DNA from: Kriegella sp965368185 | GTDB lineage: Bacteria > Bacteroidota > Bacteroidia > Flavobacteriales > Flavobacteriaceae | Assembly (NCBI GenBank): GCA_965368185.1 | Contig: CBDULZ010000151.1 | Location: 1-8,411, forward strand | Direction: 5' to 3' | Length of the DNA stretch: 8,411 nt | Shown: positions 1 through 5,994 of the stretch, piece after piece | Position numbering within the stretch: the first letter of the stretch is position 1 | Layout of the letters: every line of letters starts with the position of its first letter | Notes under the pieces: generated by a model | Seen by the model: only the letters and a program-made list of their open reading frames with translations | What the model was told of the DNA's origin: nothing | The model's database searches: none | Translations under genes and position numbers: made by a program

Positions 1-4
1 AAAT

Positions 5-553
5 TTACGATGCTTCGTTATCCTTAAAAAAACTAAAAACACTTCCGCCATATTTTCTTGCGTTCGAAAAATGGGCAATGTGACTTAGGTCGGTATGTTT
101 TGAATGTTCAATAATCAGCATACCATTTTCTAGAAGTAAGTCTCGGGCAAATACCAATTCCGGTATTTTTTCGAAATCGGCTAAGGGCATATCGTAAAAG
201 GGATCTGCAAAAATAATATCGGCTTTAACCATCGACTTCTCAAGAAATTTGAACACGTCGCTTTTTGTGGCATCAATTCCAAAATCAAAAGATTTGGCAG
301 TTTGATCAATAAACTTTACACAACCAATGTCTGCGTCTACCGCTGTGATTTTTTCAGATCCCCTTGAGGCAAACTCGTAAGCAATGTTTCCGGTGCCTGA
401 GAAAAGATCGATAACAGCGAGATCACTAAAGTTGTAGTGGTTGTTCAGAATATTAAAAAGCGCTTCCTTGGACATGTCGGTAGTAGGGCGCACCGGTAAT
501 TTTTTTGGTGCGGTAATTTTTCTTCCCTTATATTTTCCCGAGATAATGCGCAT
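5..553 (-). CDS. rsmD: 16S rRNA (guanine(966)-N(2))-methyltransferase RsmD
   Basis: Predicted SAM-dependent enzyme that methylates N2 of G966 (E. coli numbering) in 16S rRNA of the assembling small subunit, in the cytoplasm. The 182-residue length fits the family. Visible features: the RsmD amino-terminal signature RIISGKYKGRK (2-12) with RPTTD (22-26) and KEALFNIL (29-36); the SAM-binding motif I DLFSGTGNIAYE (49-60); the acidic motif II region AVDAD (71-75); motif IV FADPFY (115-120); and a C-terminal KYGGSVFSFF (168-177) that I recognise as common in flavobacterial RsmD. Motif IV is normally DPPY or DPPF; here the second proline is phenylalanine, an unusual change at the catalytic loop. 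The start ATG shares its A with the TAA stop of the upstream DUF3822 gene (TAATG on the minus strand), so translation is probably coupled. The stop lies four bases from the window edge. Family assignment is confident; full activity is not proven. Confidence 0.93.
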   Translation of the reverse strand: MRIISGKYKGRKITAPKKLPVRPTTDMSKEALFNILNNHYNFSDLAVIDLFSGTGNIAYEFASRGSEKITAVDADIGCVKFIDQTAKSFDFGIDATKSDVFKFLEKSMVKADIIFADPFYDMPLADFEKIPELVFARDLLLENGMLIIEHSKHTDLSHIAHFSNARKYGGSVFSFFKDNEAS

Positions 554-1386
554 TACAAAGCGTTTAAAACCGTAAAATCTATAGATGCATTCCCTAAATC
601 AGCTACTGGATATTGCGATGAGCTAGATGGAACAAATATGGATACCCATTTTATATATTGATAACAGAGGCGATAAATATCGTCGTCTTCATCGATGGCG
701 CCGAAAAGTTTTAATAGTATCTGTTCGGTATCCAGTTTCAACTGTTCCAATGTGAACAGTAAATAATAAGCGAAATCTTCTTTGGTGATGTATTCGAAAC
801 TGTTGTAAAGCAATAATTTCTTTTCCGAAATAATGGTGATGTCCATTTGATTATCGGCCACATGTACGTAGCATATCGGTTCTTTGGTGTTTGTGTGACC
901 GTTTAGCAACGATTCTACCATTACGGTACCGCTGTGTTTGAATTCGAACTCTCCGAACAAGTCGTAAATGTAATTGTTGATGTTAACGAAAGGAACATAG
1001 ACATTTACCATGTCATAGCTTTCTATTTCATCGTAAGCCAAATGGTCGTTGGCGAGAATCTTGGCATTAAACTTTAAATAATTAGGCAGTTCGTCGGCAT
1101 CGAACAACGACTTTGGAACTAGACTGAACAAGGTATTGCGGTGAATGACGATAATTTCGGAAAACCGATCTTTGGAAACATCGTTCTTTTTAAAAACATC
1201 TTGCAACTCTTTCTGTACCTCATATGGTGTACATTGCTTTTTAAAAAAGATGTTCTCGGAAGCTAATATGGTATTGCGAATAGTGTCTAGAACACAAAAA
1301 GAAAGTCCATTCAAGCTAACCTGAATGGACAGTTTATAAAAATTTTGGGTAGTTTCCCCGTTATTGTTGTTCACCTTTTTTGTCAT
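553..1386 (-). CDS. DUF3822 family protein, possible actin-like (ASKHA) fold
   Basis: I recognise a DUF3822-type protein, a Bacteroidota family of unknown function often next to rsmD. The chosen start, MTKKVNNNN, gives 277 residues; an in-frame ATG at 1407 would add seven residues and deepen the overlap with the upstream gene from 26 to 47 bases. Residues 18-48 (YKLSIQVSLNGLSFCVLD onward) form alternating hydrophobic strands, followed by a helical stretch (55-75) and strand SEIIVIH (76-82). A second strand set begins at CYVHVADNQMDITIIS (172-187), then LLLYNSFEYI (191-200) and a long helix (203-222). This duplicated pattern resembles PilM/FtsA-like actin-type ATPases, but I see no convincing nucleotide-binding phosphate loops, so that is inference. 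There is no signal peptide or membrane segment, so it is probably cytoplasmic. It sits between the membrane-protein gene and rsmD with overlaps at both ends, implying co-expression. Confidence 0.85.
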   Translation of the reverse strand: MTKKVNNNNGETTQNFYKLSIQVSLNGLSFCVLDTIRNTILASENIFFKKQCTPYEVQKELQDVFKKNDVSKDRFSEIIVIHRNTLFSLVPKSLFDADELPNYLKFNAKILANDHLAYDEIESYDMVNVYVPFVNINNYIYDLFGEFEFKHSGTVMVESLLNGHTNTKEPICYVHVADNQMDITIISEKKLLLYNSFEYITKEDFAYYLLFTLEQLKLDTEQILLKLFGAIDEDDDIYRLCYQYIKWVSIFVPSSSSQYPVADLGNASIDFTVLNAL

Positions 1387-2014
1387 AGATAGGTGGCCAG
1401 TTACCACTTGTACTTACATCTTCCAAAGAGCCCACTTTTATTGCGCTTCCGTTTACCTCGTCAACGCCTATTTCAGCATTTTCCTTGGCTAAGAGATCTT
1501 TCGGTTGATCACCTAGTATAACATTCTTTTCAACTTTCACCTCAAATACCGGTGCCTTGTAACCACTGCGTTCAATAACTGCCGACTTCATTTCGAATTT
1601 TTCTCCTCCAGTTGCATAAGGTACGTTCATCATACTCTTATAGCGATCGTCATTCTTGAAAAGCGAATCTTTTACGGAAACGAAGCCTAGGGTATCGATA
1701 AGCACTGTATCCTTAGGCATATCGATTTGGAAATTTTTGTCAAAGCGCACAAAAGAAGAATCGCGTTGCTGTGTAATGATATACTTTCCTGTATCAACGA
1801 AACTTATTAAGTCATTAAAATCCTTTGCGTACTTTCCGTTAACTGTTTTATAAGCTTCCTGGGAATTTCTAATGTCCTTTAAACTCGAAACTACTTTGGC
1901 AAAGCGTTGCTCCTTAACCTTATTGAACTCTATTGGCCCGGTTACCGACTTGTAAATTAGGTAGCCCAAGCCGATGCAAACAATCCAAAGTAAAATTTGT
2001 GCAATGGTCTTCAT
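1361..2014 (-). CDS. Single-pass membrane protein with pilin-like N-terminal region
   Basis: Not a named family that I recognise; 217 residues. It begins with a hydrophobic segment (about 4-23, IAQILLWIVCIGLGYLIYKS) that looks like an uncleaved membrane anchor. A charged helix follows (29-55) ending in LKDIRNSQEAYKTVNGKYAKDFNDLISF (45-72). That helix plus an 'x-x-AYxxxNGKY...DLI' turn is the arrangement seen after the membrane helix of type IV pilins and type II secretion pseudopilins. There is no prepilin peptidase site (a G before F/M, T-L-x-E) ahead of the hydrophobic segment, so it is not a classical pilin. The remainder (about 78-217) looks like beta-rich periplasmic domain ending in a polar tail, with no lipobox or obvious catalytic residues. 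It is the first gene of the minus-strand unit, has a good promoter candidate upstream, and its 3' end overlaps DUF3822 by 26 bases. Role unknown; an envelope-anchored partner of DUF3822 is a guess. Confidence 0.85.
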   Translation of the reverse strand: MKTIAQILLWIVCIGLGYLIYKSVTGPIEFNKVKEQRFAKVVSSLKDIRNSQEAYKTVNGKYAKDFNDLISFVDTGKYIITQQRDSSFVRFDKNFQIDMPKDTVLIDTLGFVSVKDSLFKNDDRYKSMMNVPYATGGEKFEMKSAVIERSGYKAPVFEVKVEKNVILGDQPKDLLAKENAEIGVDEVNGSAIKVGSLEDVSTSGNWPPIYDKKGEQQ

Positions 2015-2047
2015 TTCTTACGTGTTAATTAGATTTAGTGGTCATCA

Positions 2048-2078
2048 CAAATCTACAATTTTTTTATAAACCTCCTAA
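2048..2078 (-). promoter_or_regulatory. Candidate Bacteroidota-type promoter of the minus-strand operon
   Basis: Read on the minus strand, TAGATTTG (2055-2048) matches the Bacteroidota -7 consensus TAnnTTTG exactly. A weak -33 candidate, TTAG instead of TTTG, lies at 2078-2075 with a 19-base spacer. The start ATG at 2014 is 33 bases downstream of the element, leaving a leader of roughly 25-30 bases. The exact -7 match and good placement make this the best promoter in the window; the -33 box is poor. Confidence 0.6.
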
Positions 2079-2114
2079 TTTTTATAAGAGGATTTTGTTT
2101 TGTGCAGAATTGAG

Positions 2115-2138
2115 CGGAAGGGCCGTTTTATACTTCCG
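2115..2138. repeat. Inverted repeat CGGAAG-N12-CTTCCG in divergent intergenic region
   Basis: Perfect 6-base arms (2115-2120 and 2133-2138) around a 12-base spacer. It lies midway between the divergent genes. It could be a hairpin or a weak operator. No T-run follows on either side that would make it a terminator. Short arms with a long spacer can arise by chance. Confidence 0.35.
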
Positions 2139-2215
2139 AACCATTAAAATACAGATGATCAGCGTTTTCACTCTTCAAGCGAGCACAAGGCTATTGGGCC
2201 AGCTACTTTTGATTT

Positions 2216-2230
2216 TTGACCACAGGTCAA
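2216..2230. promoter_or_regulatory. Operator-like palindrome TTGACC-ACA-GGTCAA upstream of the helicase
   Basis: A perfect 6-base inverted repeat with a 3-base centre, the typical geometry of a dimeric regulator's binding site. Its right end is 46 bases before the helicase ATG and about 31 bases before the possible -7 element, so it would sit just upstream of a -33 region. The regulator cannot be named from the sequence. Arms are exact; the regulatory role is inference. Confidence 0.45.
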
Positions 2231-2261
2231 CGCTATTCCATGTTTCTCTTAAAATGATGCC

Positions 2262-2269
2262 TATATTTA
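2262..2269 (+). promoter_or_regulatory. Possible -7 element (TATATTTA) for the helicase gene
   Basis: TATATTTA matches TAnnTTTG at all but the last position and ends seven bases before the ATG at 2277. If used, the transcript would be nearly leaderless. I see no clear TTTG at the expected -33 position (about 2239-2243 reads CAGT/TTTC-like sequence), so support is weak. Confidence 0.3.
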
Positions 2270-2276
2270 CAATCCT

Positions 2277-3716
2277 ATGAAGAAGATGAAACCGGATTCT
2301 TTTTATGCCATTCTTAAAAATAATTTTCCCCATATGCCAACCCTCAAACAGACGGTGGCACTACAAAAAATGGCGAGTTATGTGCTGTCAGAAGAAAAAG
2401 ACCATGTTTTCTTGCTGAAAGGTTTTGCCGGTACTGGAAAAACGACCTTGGTCGGTACGTTGGTCAATAGTCTTTGGAATACTAGAATGAAAACGGTTTT
2501 AATGGCGCCTACCGGTCGTGCTGCCAAAGTCATGTCGAATTATGCGAAAACGCAAGCGTTTACAATTCATCGAAAAATATATTTTCCGAAAAAGCAAGGG
2601 GGTGGTGGCATTCAATTTGTGCTCGCTCCGAATAAGCATCGAAATACAATATTTATAGTCGATGAGGCGTCGATGATTCCTGATGCACCCACAGATTCGA
2701 AACTATTTGGAAATGGGTCTTTGTTGGATGATTTGTTGATGTTTGTATATTCCGGATTCAATTGTAAGCTGATTTTGATAGGAGATACGGCCCAATTGCC
2801 ACCGGTACACTTGGATCTTAGTCCGGCCCTTGATGCCAATAAATTATCTTTGAACTATAATAAGGAAGTAATTCGGTTAGAGTTGGATGAGGTGATGCGA
2901 CAAGCCGAAGATTCTGGCATATTGGCAAACGCCACCCTTTTAAGGGAGCAGCTTCAAGAGGAATTTTTCGAGTCGTTTCAATTCGACGTTACGCCATATA
3001 AAGATATTGTTCGACTTGTCGACGGCTATGAGATACAGGAAGCCATTGATGCATCATATGCCCAGAATGGAAATGAAGGTACCGCATTGATAGTGCGCTC
3101 GAACAAACGCGCCAACCTATATAACAAGAATATTCGCTCCCGGATTTTATTTCTGGAAAATGAGATTGCCGCCGGAGATTATATGATGGTGGTGAAGAAT
3201 AATTACTTTTGGTTAAAACCTAATTCAGAAGCCGGATTTATTGCTAATGGAGATATTATCGAGGTCTTGGAAATTTTTGCAATCAAAGATTTGTACGGAT
3301 TCAGATTTGCAGAGGTAAAAGTGCAGATGGTCGATTATCCCAATCAAAAACCTTTTGAAACGGTTTTGTTGCTAGATACCATTGATGCTGTAACACCTTC
3401 TCTCTCCTATGAGGATGGGAACCGACTTTATGAATCGGTGATGGAAGACTATGCCGACGAAAAATCAAAGTACAAGAAATTTCTCGGGGTAAAATCAAAC
3501 AAGTATTTTAATGCCCTTCAGGTGAAGTTTTCGTATGCCATAACGTGCCACAAATCCCAAGGTGGGCAATGGGATACGGTTTTTGTTGAGCAGCCCTATC
3601 TTCCCGATGGGATCGATAAAGACTATCTTCGTTGGTTGTATACCGCAATTACAAGGGCTAAACGGCAGTTGTTCCTTATAGGTTTTACCGATGATTTTTT
3701 TGTTGGTACGGAATAG
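2277..3716 (+). CDS. ATP-dependent RecD/Pif1-like DNA helicase (SF1B, AAA_30 type)
   Basis: A 479-residue superfamily 1 helicase predicted to couple ATP hydrolysis to 5'-to-3' movement on DNA, in replication or repair. All core motifs are visible: Walker A GFAGTGKTT (49-57); motif Ia APTGRAAKVM (77-86); Walker B IFIVDEAS (125-132); motif III IGDTAQLPPV (168-177); the arginine of motif IV in VMRQA (206-210); the UvrD-like C-terminal motif V FSYAITCHKSQGGQWDTVFVE (418-438); and motif VI WLYTAITRAKRQLFLIG (453-469). It lacks the long amino-terminal extension of RecD2 and any RecB/RecC-like partner nearby, so it is a stand-alone RecD-like helicase of the short type I recognise as common in flavobacteria. 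Start: the ATG at 2277 is the first in-frame ATG giving a compact N-terminus ahead of the Q-motif-like TLKQTVALQKM (22-32); a second in-frame ATG is at 2286. It is divergent from the rsmD unit and has a possible operator upstream. The molecular function is clear; the pathway is not. Confidence 0.93.
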   Translation: MKKMKPDSFYAILKNNFPHMPTLKQTVALQKMASYVLSEEKDHVFLLKGFAGTGKTTLVGTLVNSLWNTRMKTVLMAPTGRAAKVMSNYAKTQAFTIHRKIYFPKKQGGGGIQFVLAPNKHRNTIFIVDEASMIPDAPTDSKLFGNGSLLDDLLMFVYSGFNCKLILIGDTAQLPPVHLDLSPALDANKLSLNYNKEVIRLELDEVMRQAEDSGILANATLLREQLQEEFFESFQFDVTPYKDIVRLVDGYEIQEAIDASYAQNGNEGTALIVRSNKRANLYNKNIRSRILFLENEIAAGDYMMVVKNNYFWLKPNSEAGFIANGDIIEVLEIFAIKDLYGFRFAEVKVQMVDYPNQKPFETVLLLDTIDAVTPSLSYEDGNRLYESVMEDYADEKSKYKKFLGVKSNKYFNALQVKFSYAITCHKSQGGQWDTVFVEQPYLPDGIDKDYLRWLYTAITRAKRQLFLIGFTDDFFVGTE

Positions 3717-3894
3717 ATTAAATTCGTAGCGCCAAAAAAGGACGGTTTACACCTCTTTGATGATTGAAATAAGCGGAGGTGAGCGACTGTGTTTTGATAA
3801 TAGGAAAGTTGCACGAAGTGGAATTGTAGTAAGTGAGCCGATTCAGTTTGCGGTTATCATCCGCGGCCCTAGCTACGTTCCCAAAACAATAAAG

Positions 3895-4464
3895 ATGACC
3901 TCTGAAACCATCATAAGCATATTTTTAGGTATTGGGCTGGCAGCTTCGGTAGGCTTTAGGGTGTTTTTGCCTTTATTTGCACTTAGTCTAGCTTCATATT
4001 TTGATGTATGGGAATTGAACCAGAGTTGGCAATGGATTGGAAGTCTTGCTGCAGTAATCACTTTGGGTGTAGCAACCTTATTTGAAATATTCGCTTATTT
4101 TATTCCTTTTGTAGATAATTTATTGGACAGTTTGGCTATGCCTTTGGCGGCAATTGCAGGGACTGCCGTTATGGTGTCTACCATTGCCAATTTGGATCCG
4201 GTTATCACCTGGTCTTTGGCAATAATTGCGGGAGGCGGTACGGCAACTGCTATAAAAGGGGCTAATGCATCAGGGCGCTTGGCATCAACCACCACGACCG
4301 GCGGTTTAGCTAATCCGGTAATCTCTACTGCTGAAACGGGAACCGCTTTGGTTGTTTCGACCACTTCTATTTTTGCTCCTATTCTTGCAGCTGTTTTAGT
4401 AATCATCATTCTGGTCATTATATTTAGAATATATCGCAAATTGCGTCCTAGAATAGATAAATAA
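3895..4464 (+). CDS. DUF4126 family integral membrane protein
   Basis: A 189-residue hydrophobic protein of the DUF4126 type, function unknown, expected in the inner membrane. Family-like traits: GIGLAASVGFRVFLPLFALSLAS near the start (13-34), FEIFAYFIPFVDNLLDSL (63-80), and a Gly/Ala/Thr-rich middle AIIAGGGTATAIKGANASGRLASTTTTGGLANP (109-141). Likely membrane segments are about 5-33, 48-70, 83-99, 103-118 and 158-178, ending in a basic tail RIYRKLRPRIDK. The frame is open further upstream to a TTG at 3757, but that extension (46 residues) is polar, unlike the family and lacks a good start, so I place the start at the ATG MTSETIISIF. The preceding 178 bases (3717-3894) hold no gene I can support. 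A poor -7 match, TCAGTTTG (3843-3850), has TTG 16 bases upstream; too weak to list as a promoter. Whether it is cotranscribed with the helicase or with kdsB (104 bases on) is unclear. Confidence 0.85.
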   Translation: MTSETIISIFLGIGLAASVGFRVFLPLFALSLASYFDVWELNQSWQWIGSLAAVITLGVATLFEIFAYFIPFVDNLLDSLAMPLAAIAGTAVMVSTIANLDPVITWSLAIIAGGGTATAIKGANASGRLASTTTTGGLANPVISTAETGTALVVSTTSIFAPILAAVLVIIILVIIFRIYRKLRPRIDK

Positions 4465-4488
4465 GCTTTAAAATAGAGAGTTTGGGAA

Positions 4489-4506
4489 GGTAAGTCTCGA
4501 ATTACC
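4489..4506. repeat. Short inverted repeat GGTAA-N8-TTACC ahead of kdsB
   Basis: Perfect 5-base arms with an 8-base spacer in the 104-base gap between the DUF4126 gene and kdsB. No T-run follows, so it is not a convincing terminator. It could be a weak operator or chance. The same gap has a poor -7 candidate TAAATTGA (4543-4550) with TTTA 18 bases upstream (4521-4524), which could start a kdsB transcript. Confidence 0.2.
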
Positions 4507-4568
4507 GAAGAGAGAATGGATTTACCCGATATGAAACATTTTTAAATTGAACAAGTAAACGAAAATAA

Positions 4569-5297
4569 GTGAAAACGATAGCAATGATACCCGCCCGCTA
4601 TGCGGCATCGAGATTTCCTGCAAAGTTGATGCAAGATTTGTCGGGCAAACCTGTGATATTGCGAACCTATGAAGCAGCGGTAAATGCGCAATTGTTCGAC
4701 GATGTATATGTGGTCACCGACAGCGAGGTGATTTTCGAAACCATTTCAAATGCTGGCGGACAGGCAATAATGAGTATAAAAGAGCACGACTGTGGTAGCG
4801 ATAGAATAGCCGAAGCGGTGGCTGATATGGAGGTGGATGTCATTGTGAATGTTCAGGGAGATGAACCTTTTACCGAAAGAAAGAGCTTGGAAAGCCTTTT
4901 GGCCGTTTTCGAAAACGATACCGCAAAAGAGATTGATTTGGCTTCTTTAATGGTTCGAATTACTGATCAAGAAGAAATAAGTAATCCGAATACGGTAAAA
5001 GTAATAGTTGACAACAGAAACTTTGCGTTATACTTTTCGCGTTCTCCAATTCCTTACCCCAGAGCGGAGGATGTGACGGCTGTTTACTACAAGCACAAAG
5101 GCATTTATGCCTTTAGAAAAAGTGCGCTTATGGATTTTCATCGATTGCCAATGCTTCCTTTAGAAGCTACTGAGAAAATCGAGGCCATTCGGTATTTGGA
5201 ATATGGGAAAAAAATAAAGATGATCGAGACCACTGTCAGTGGTATAGAAATTGATACACCTGAAGACCTGATAAAGGCGAAAAAAGCATGGAAATAG
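4569..5297 (+). CDS. kdsB: CMP-Kdo synthetase (3-deoxy-manno-octulosonate cytidylyltransferase)
   Basis: Transfers CMP from CTP to Kdo (or, in a KdnB pathway, 8-amino-Kdo), giving the activated donor for the lipopolysaccharide inner core; cytoplasmic. The 242-residue length fits the family (about 240-250). Signatures: nucleotide-binding IPARYAASRFPAKLMQDLSG (7-26) with KPVILRTYEAA (27-37); CGSDRIAEA (76-84); VNVQGDEPF (93-101); YFSRSPIPYPR (153-163); KHKGIYAFRKSAL (174-186); LEATEKIEAIRYLE (197-210); and GIEIDTPEDL near the C-terminus. The start is a GTG: an in-frame TAA directly abuts it (4566-4568), and the next ATG would remove the first strand and start within the IPAR motif region, so GTG is the only sensible choice. 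The gene overlaps the HAD gene by 10 bases and is two genes from kdnB, which suggests that its substrate may be a modified Kdo. Substrate preference cannot be read from the sequence. Confidence 0.95.
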   Translation: MKTIAMIPARYAASRFPAKLMQDLSGKPVILRTYEAAVNAQLFDDVYVVTDSEVIFETISNAGGQAIMSIKEHDCGSDRIAEAVADMEVDVIVNVQGDEPFTERKSLESLLAVFENDTAKEIDLASLMVRITDQEEISNPNTVKVIVDNRNFALYFSRSPIPYPRAEDVTAVYYKHKGIYAFRKSALMDFHRLPMLPLEATEKIEAIRYLEYGKKIKMIETTVSGIEIDTPEDLIKAKKAWK

Positions 5298-5986
5298 ATT
5301 ACAGTAACATCAAGGTTATCGCTTTTGATGCCGATGATACCTTATGGGTCAATGAGACCTATTTTAGGGAAGCAGAGGAACAGTTCGCCGATTTACTCGA
5401 GAAATATGAGACGAAGAACAAGATAGATCAAGAGCTGTTTAAAATGGAAATGAAAAACTTGGAACTTTATGGCTATGGCGTAAAGGGGTTCGTGCTTTCT
5501 ATGATAGAATCGGCCTTGCAATTATCGAACAACCGGGTTTCGCAGTCCACTATTTCAGATATACTGGAAATTGGGAGAAAAATGATCTTGCATCCGGTAG
5601 AACTTTTGGAAGGTGTCAAAGAGGTTCTGAAAAAATTGAATGGAGATTACCGCCTTATCGTTTTGACCAAGGGAGATTTATTGGATCAAGAAAGAAAGCT
5701 CGAAAAGTCGGGCCTTACAAAATATTTTCACCATGTTGAGGTTCTAAGTGACAAAAAGGAAGAAAACTACATAAATTTGCTCGATCATTTAGAGATTGAT
5801 GTAAAGGAATTTTTAATGATCGGGAATTCTTTAAAATCAGATGTACTACCCATTGTGAATATTGGGGCAAAGGCAGTACATGTTCCTTTTCATACCACTT
5901 GGAAACATGAAGAGGTGTCAAAAGAAGATGAACATGACAACTACCTTACAATACATAAATTGACAGATATTCTGAAGTATTTTTAA
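5288..5986 (+). CDS. HAD-superfamily hydrolase with helical cap, in the Kdo cluster
   Basis: A 232-residue haloacid-dehalogenase-family enzyme, probably a small-molecule phosphatase. Motif I is FDADDTLW (13-20) with catalytic D14 and D16. A mainly helical insert (about 22-98) forms a C1-type cap as in phosphoglycolate-phosphatase-like enzymes. Motif II is LIVLTKGD (123-130) with T127. The motif III lysine is probably K156 or K157 in SDKKEENY. Motif IV is MIGNSLKSDVLP (177-188); the usual first Asp of GDxxxxD is Asn (N180) while D185 is kept, a variant I associate with COG1011-type sequences. It overlaps kdsB by 10 bases and ends 8 bases before kdnB, so all three are almost certainly cotranslated. 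A tempting role is Kdo-8-phosphate phosphatase, but the true KdsC family is shorter and capless, so the substrate is unknown. The HAD call is confident; the pathway link is positional. Confidence 0.88.
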   Translation: MEIDYSNIKVIAFDADDTLWVNETYFREAEEQFADLLEKYETKNKIDQELFKMEMKNLELYGYGVKGFVLSMIESALQLSNNRVSQSTISDILEIGRKMILHPVELLEGVKEVLKKLNGDYRLIVLTKGDLLDQERKLEKSGLTKYFHHVEVLSDKKEENYINLLDHLEIDVKEFLMIGNSLKSDVLPIVNIGAKAVHVPFHTTWKHEEVSKEDEHDNYLTIHKLTDILKYF

Positions 5987-5994
5987 GATGGGTT

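Noticed and set aside
1387..1407. Longer start for the DUF3822 gene at 1407
   Set aside because: It adds only MVTGHLS and deepens the overlap with the upstream gene; MTKK at 1386 resembles family amino-termini. It cannot be fully excluded.
2038..2280. Plus-strand reading frame of 80 codons in the divergent intergenic region
   Set aside because: No family resemblance, it runs through both promoter candidates and palindromes, and it ends inside the helicase start; a chance frame.
4095..4439. Minus-strand frame of 114 codons antisense to the DUF4126 gene
   Set aside because: Its Ala/Val/Ile-rich composition mirrors the Gly/Ala/Thr-rich coding strand, and the plus-strand protein has recognisable family features.
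5288..5986. Naming the HAD gene kdsC
   Set aside because: KdsC proteins are shorter and capless; this one has a large helical cap, so context alone does not justify the name.
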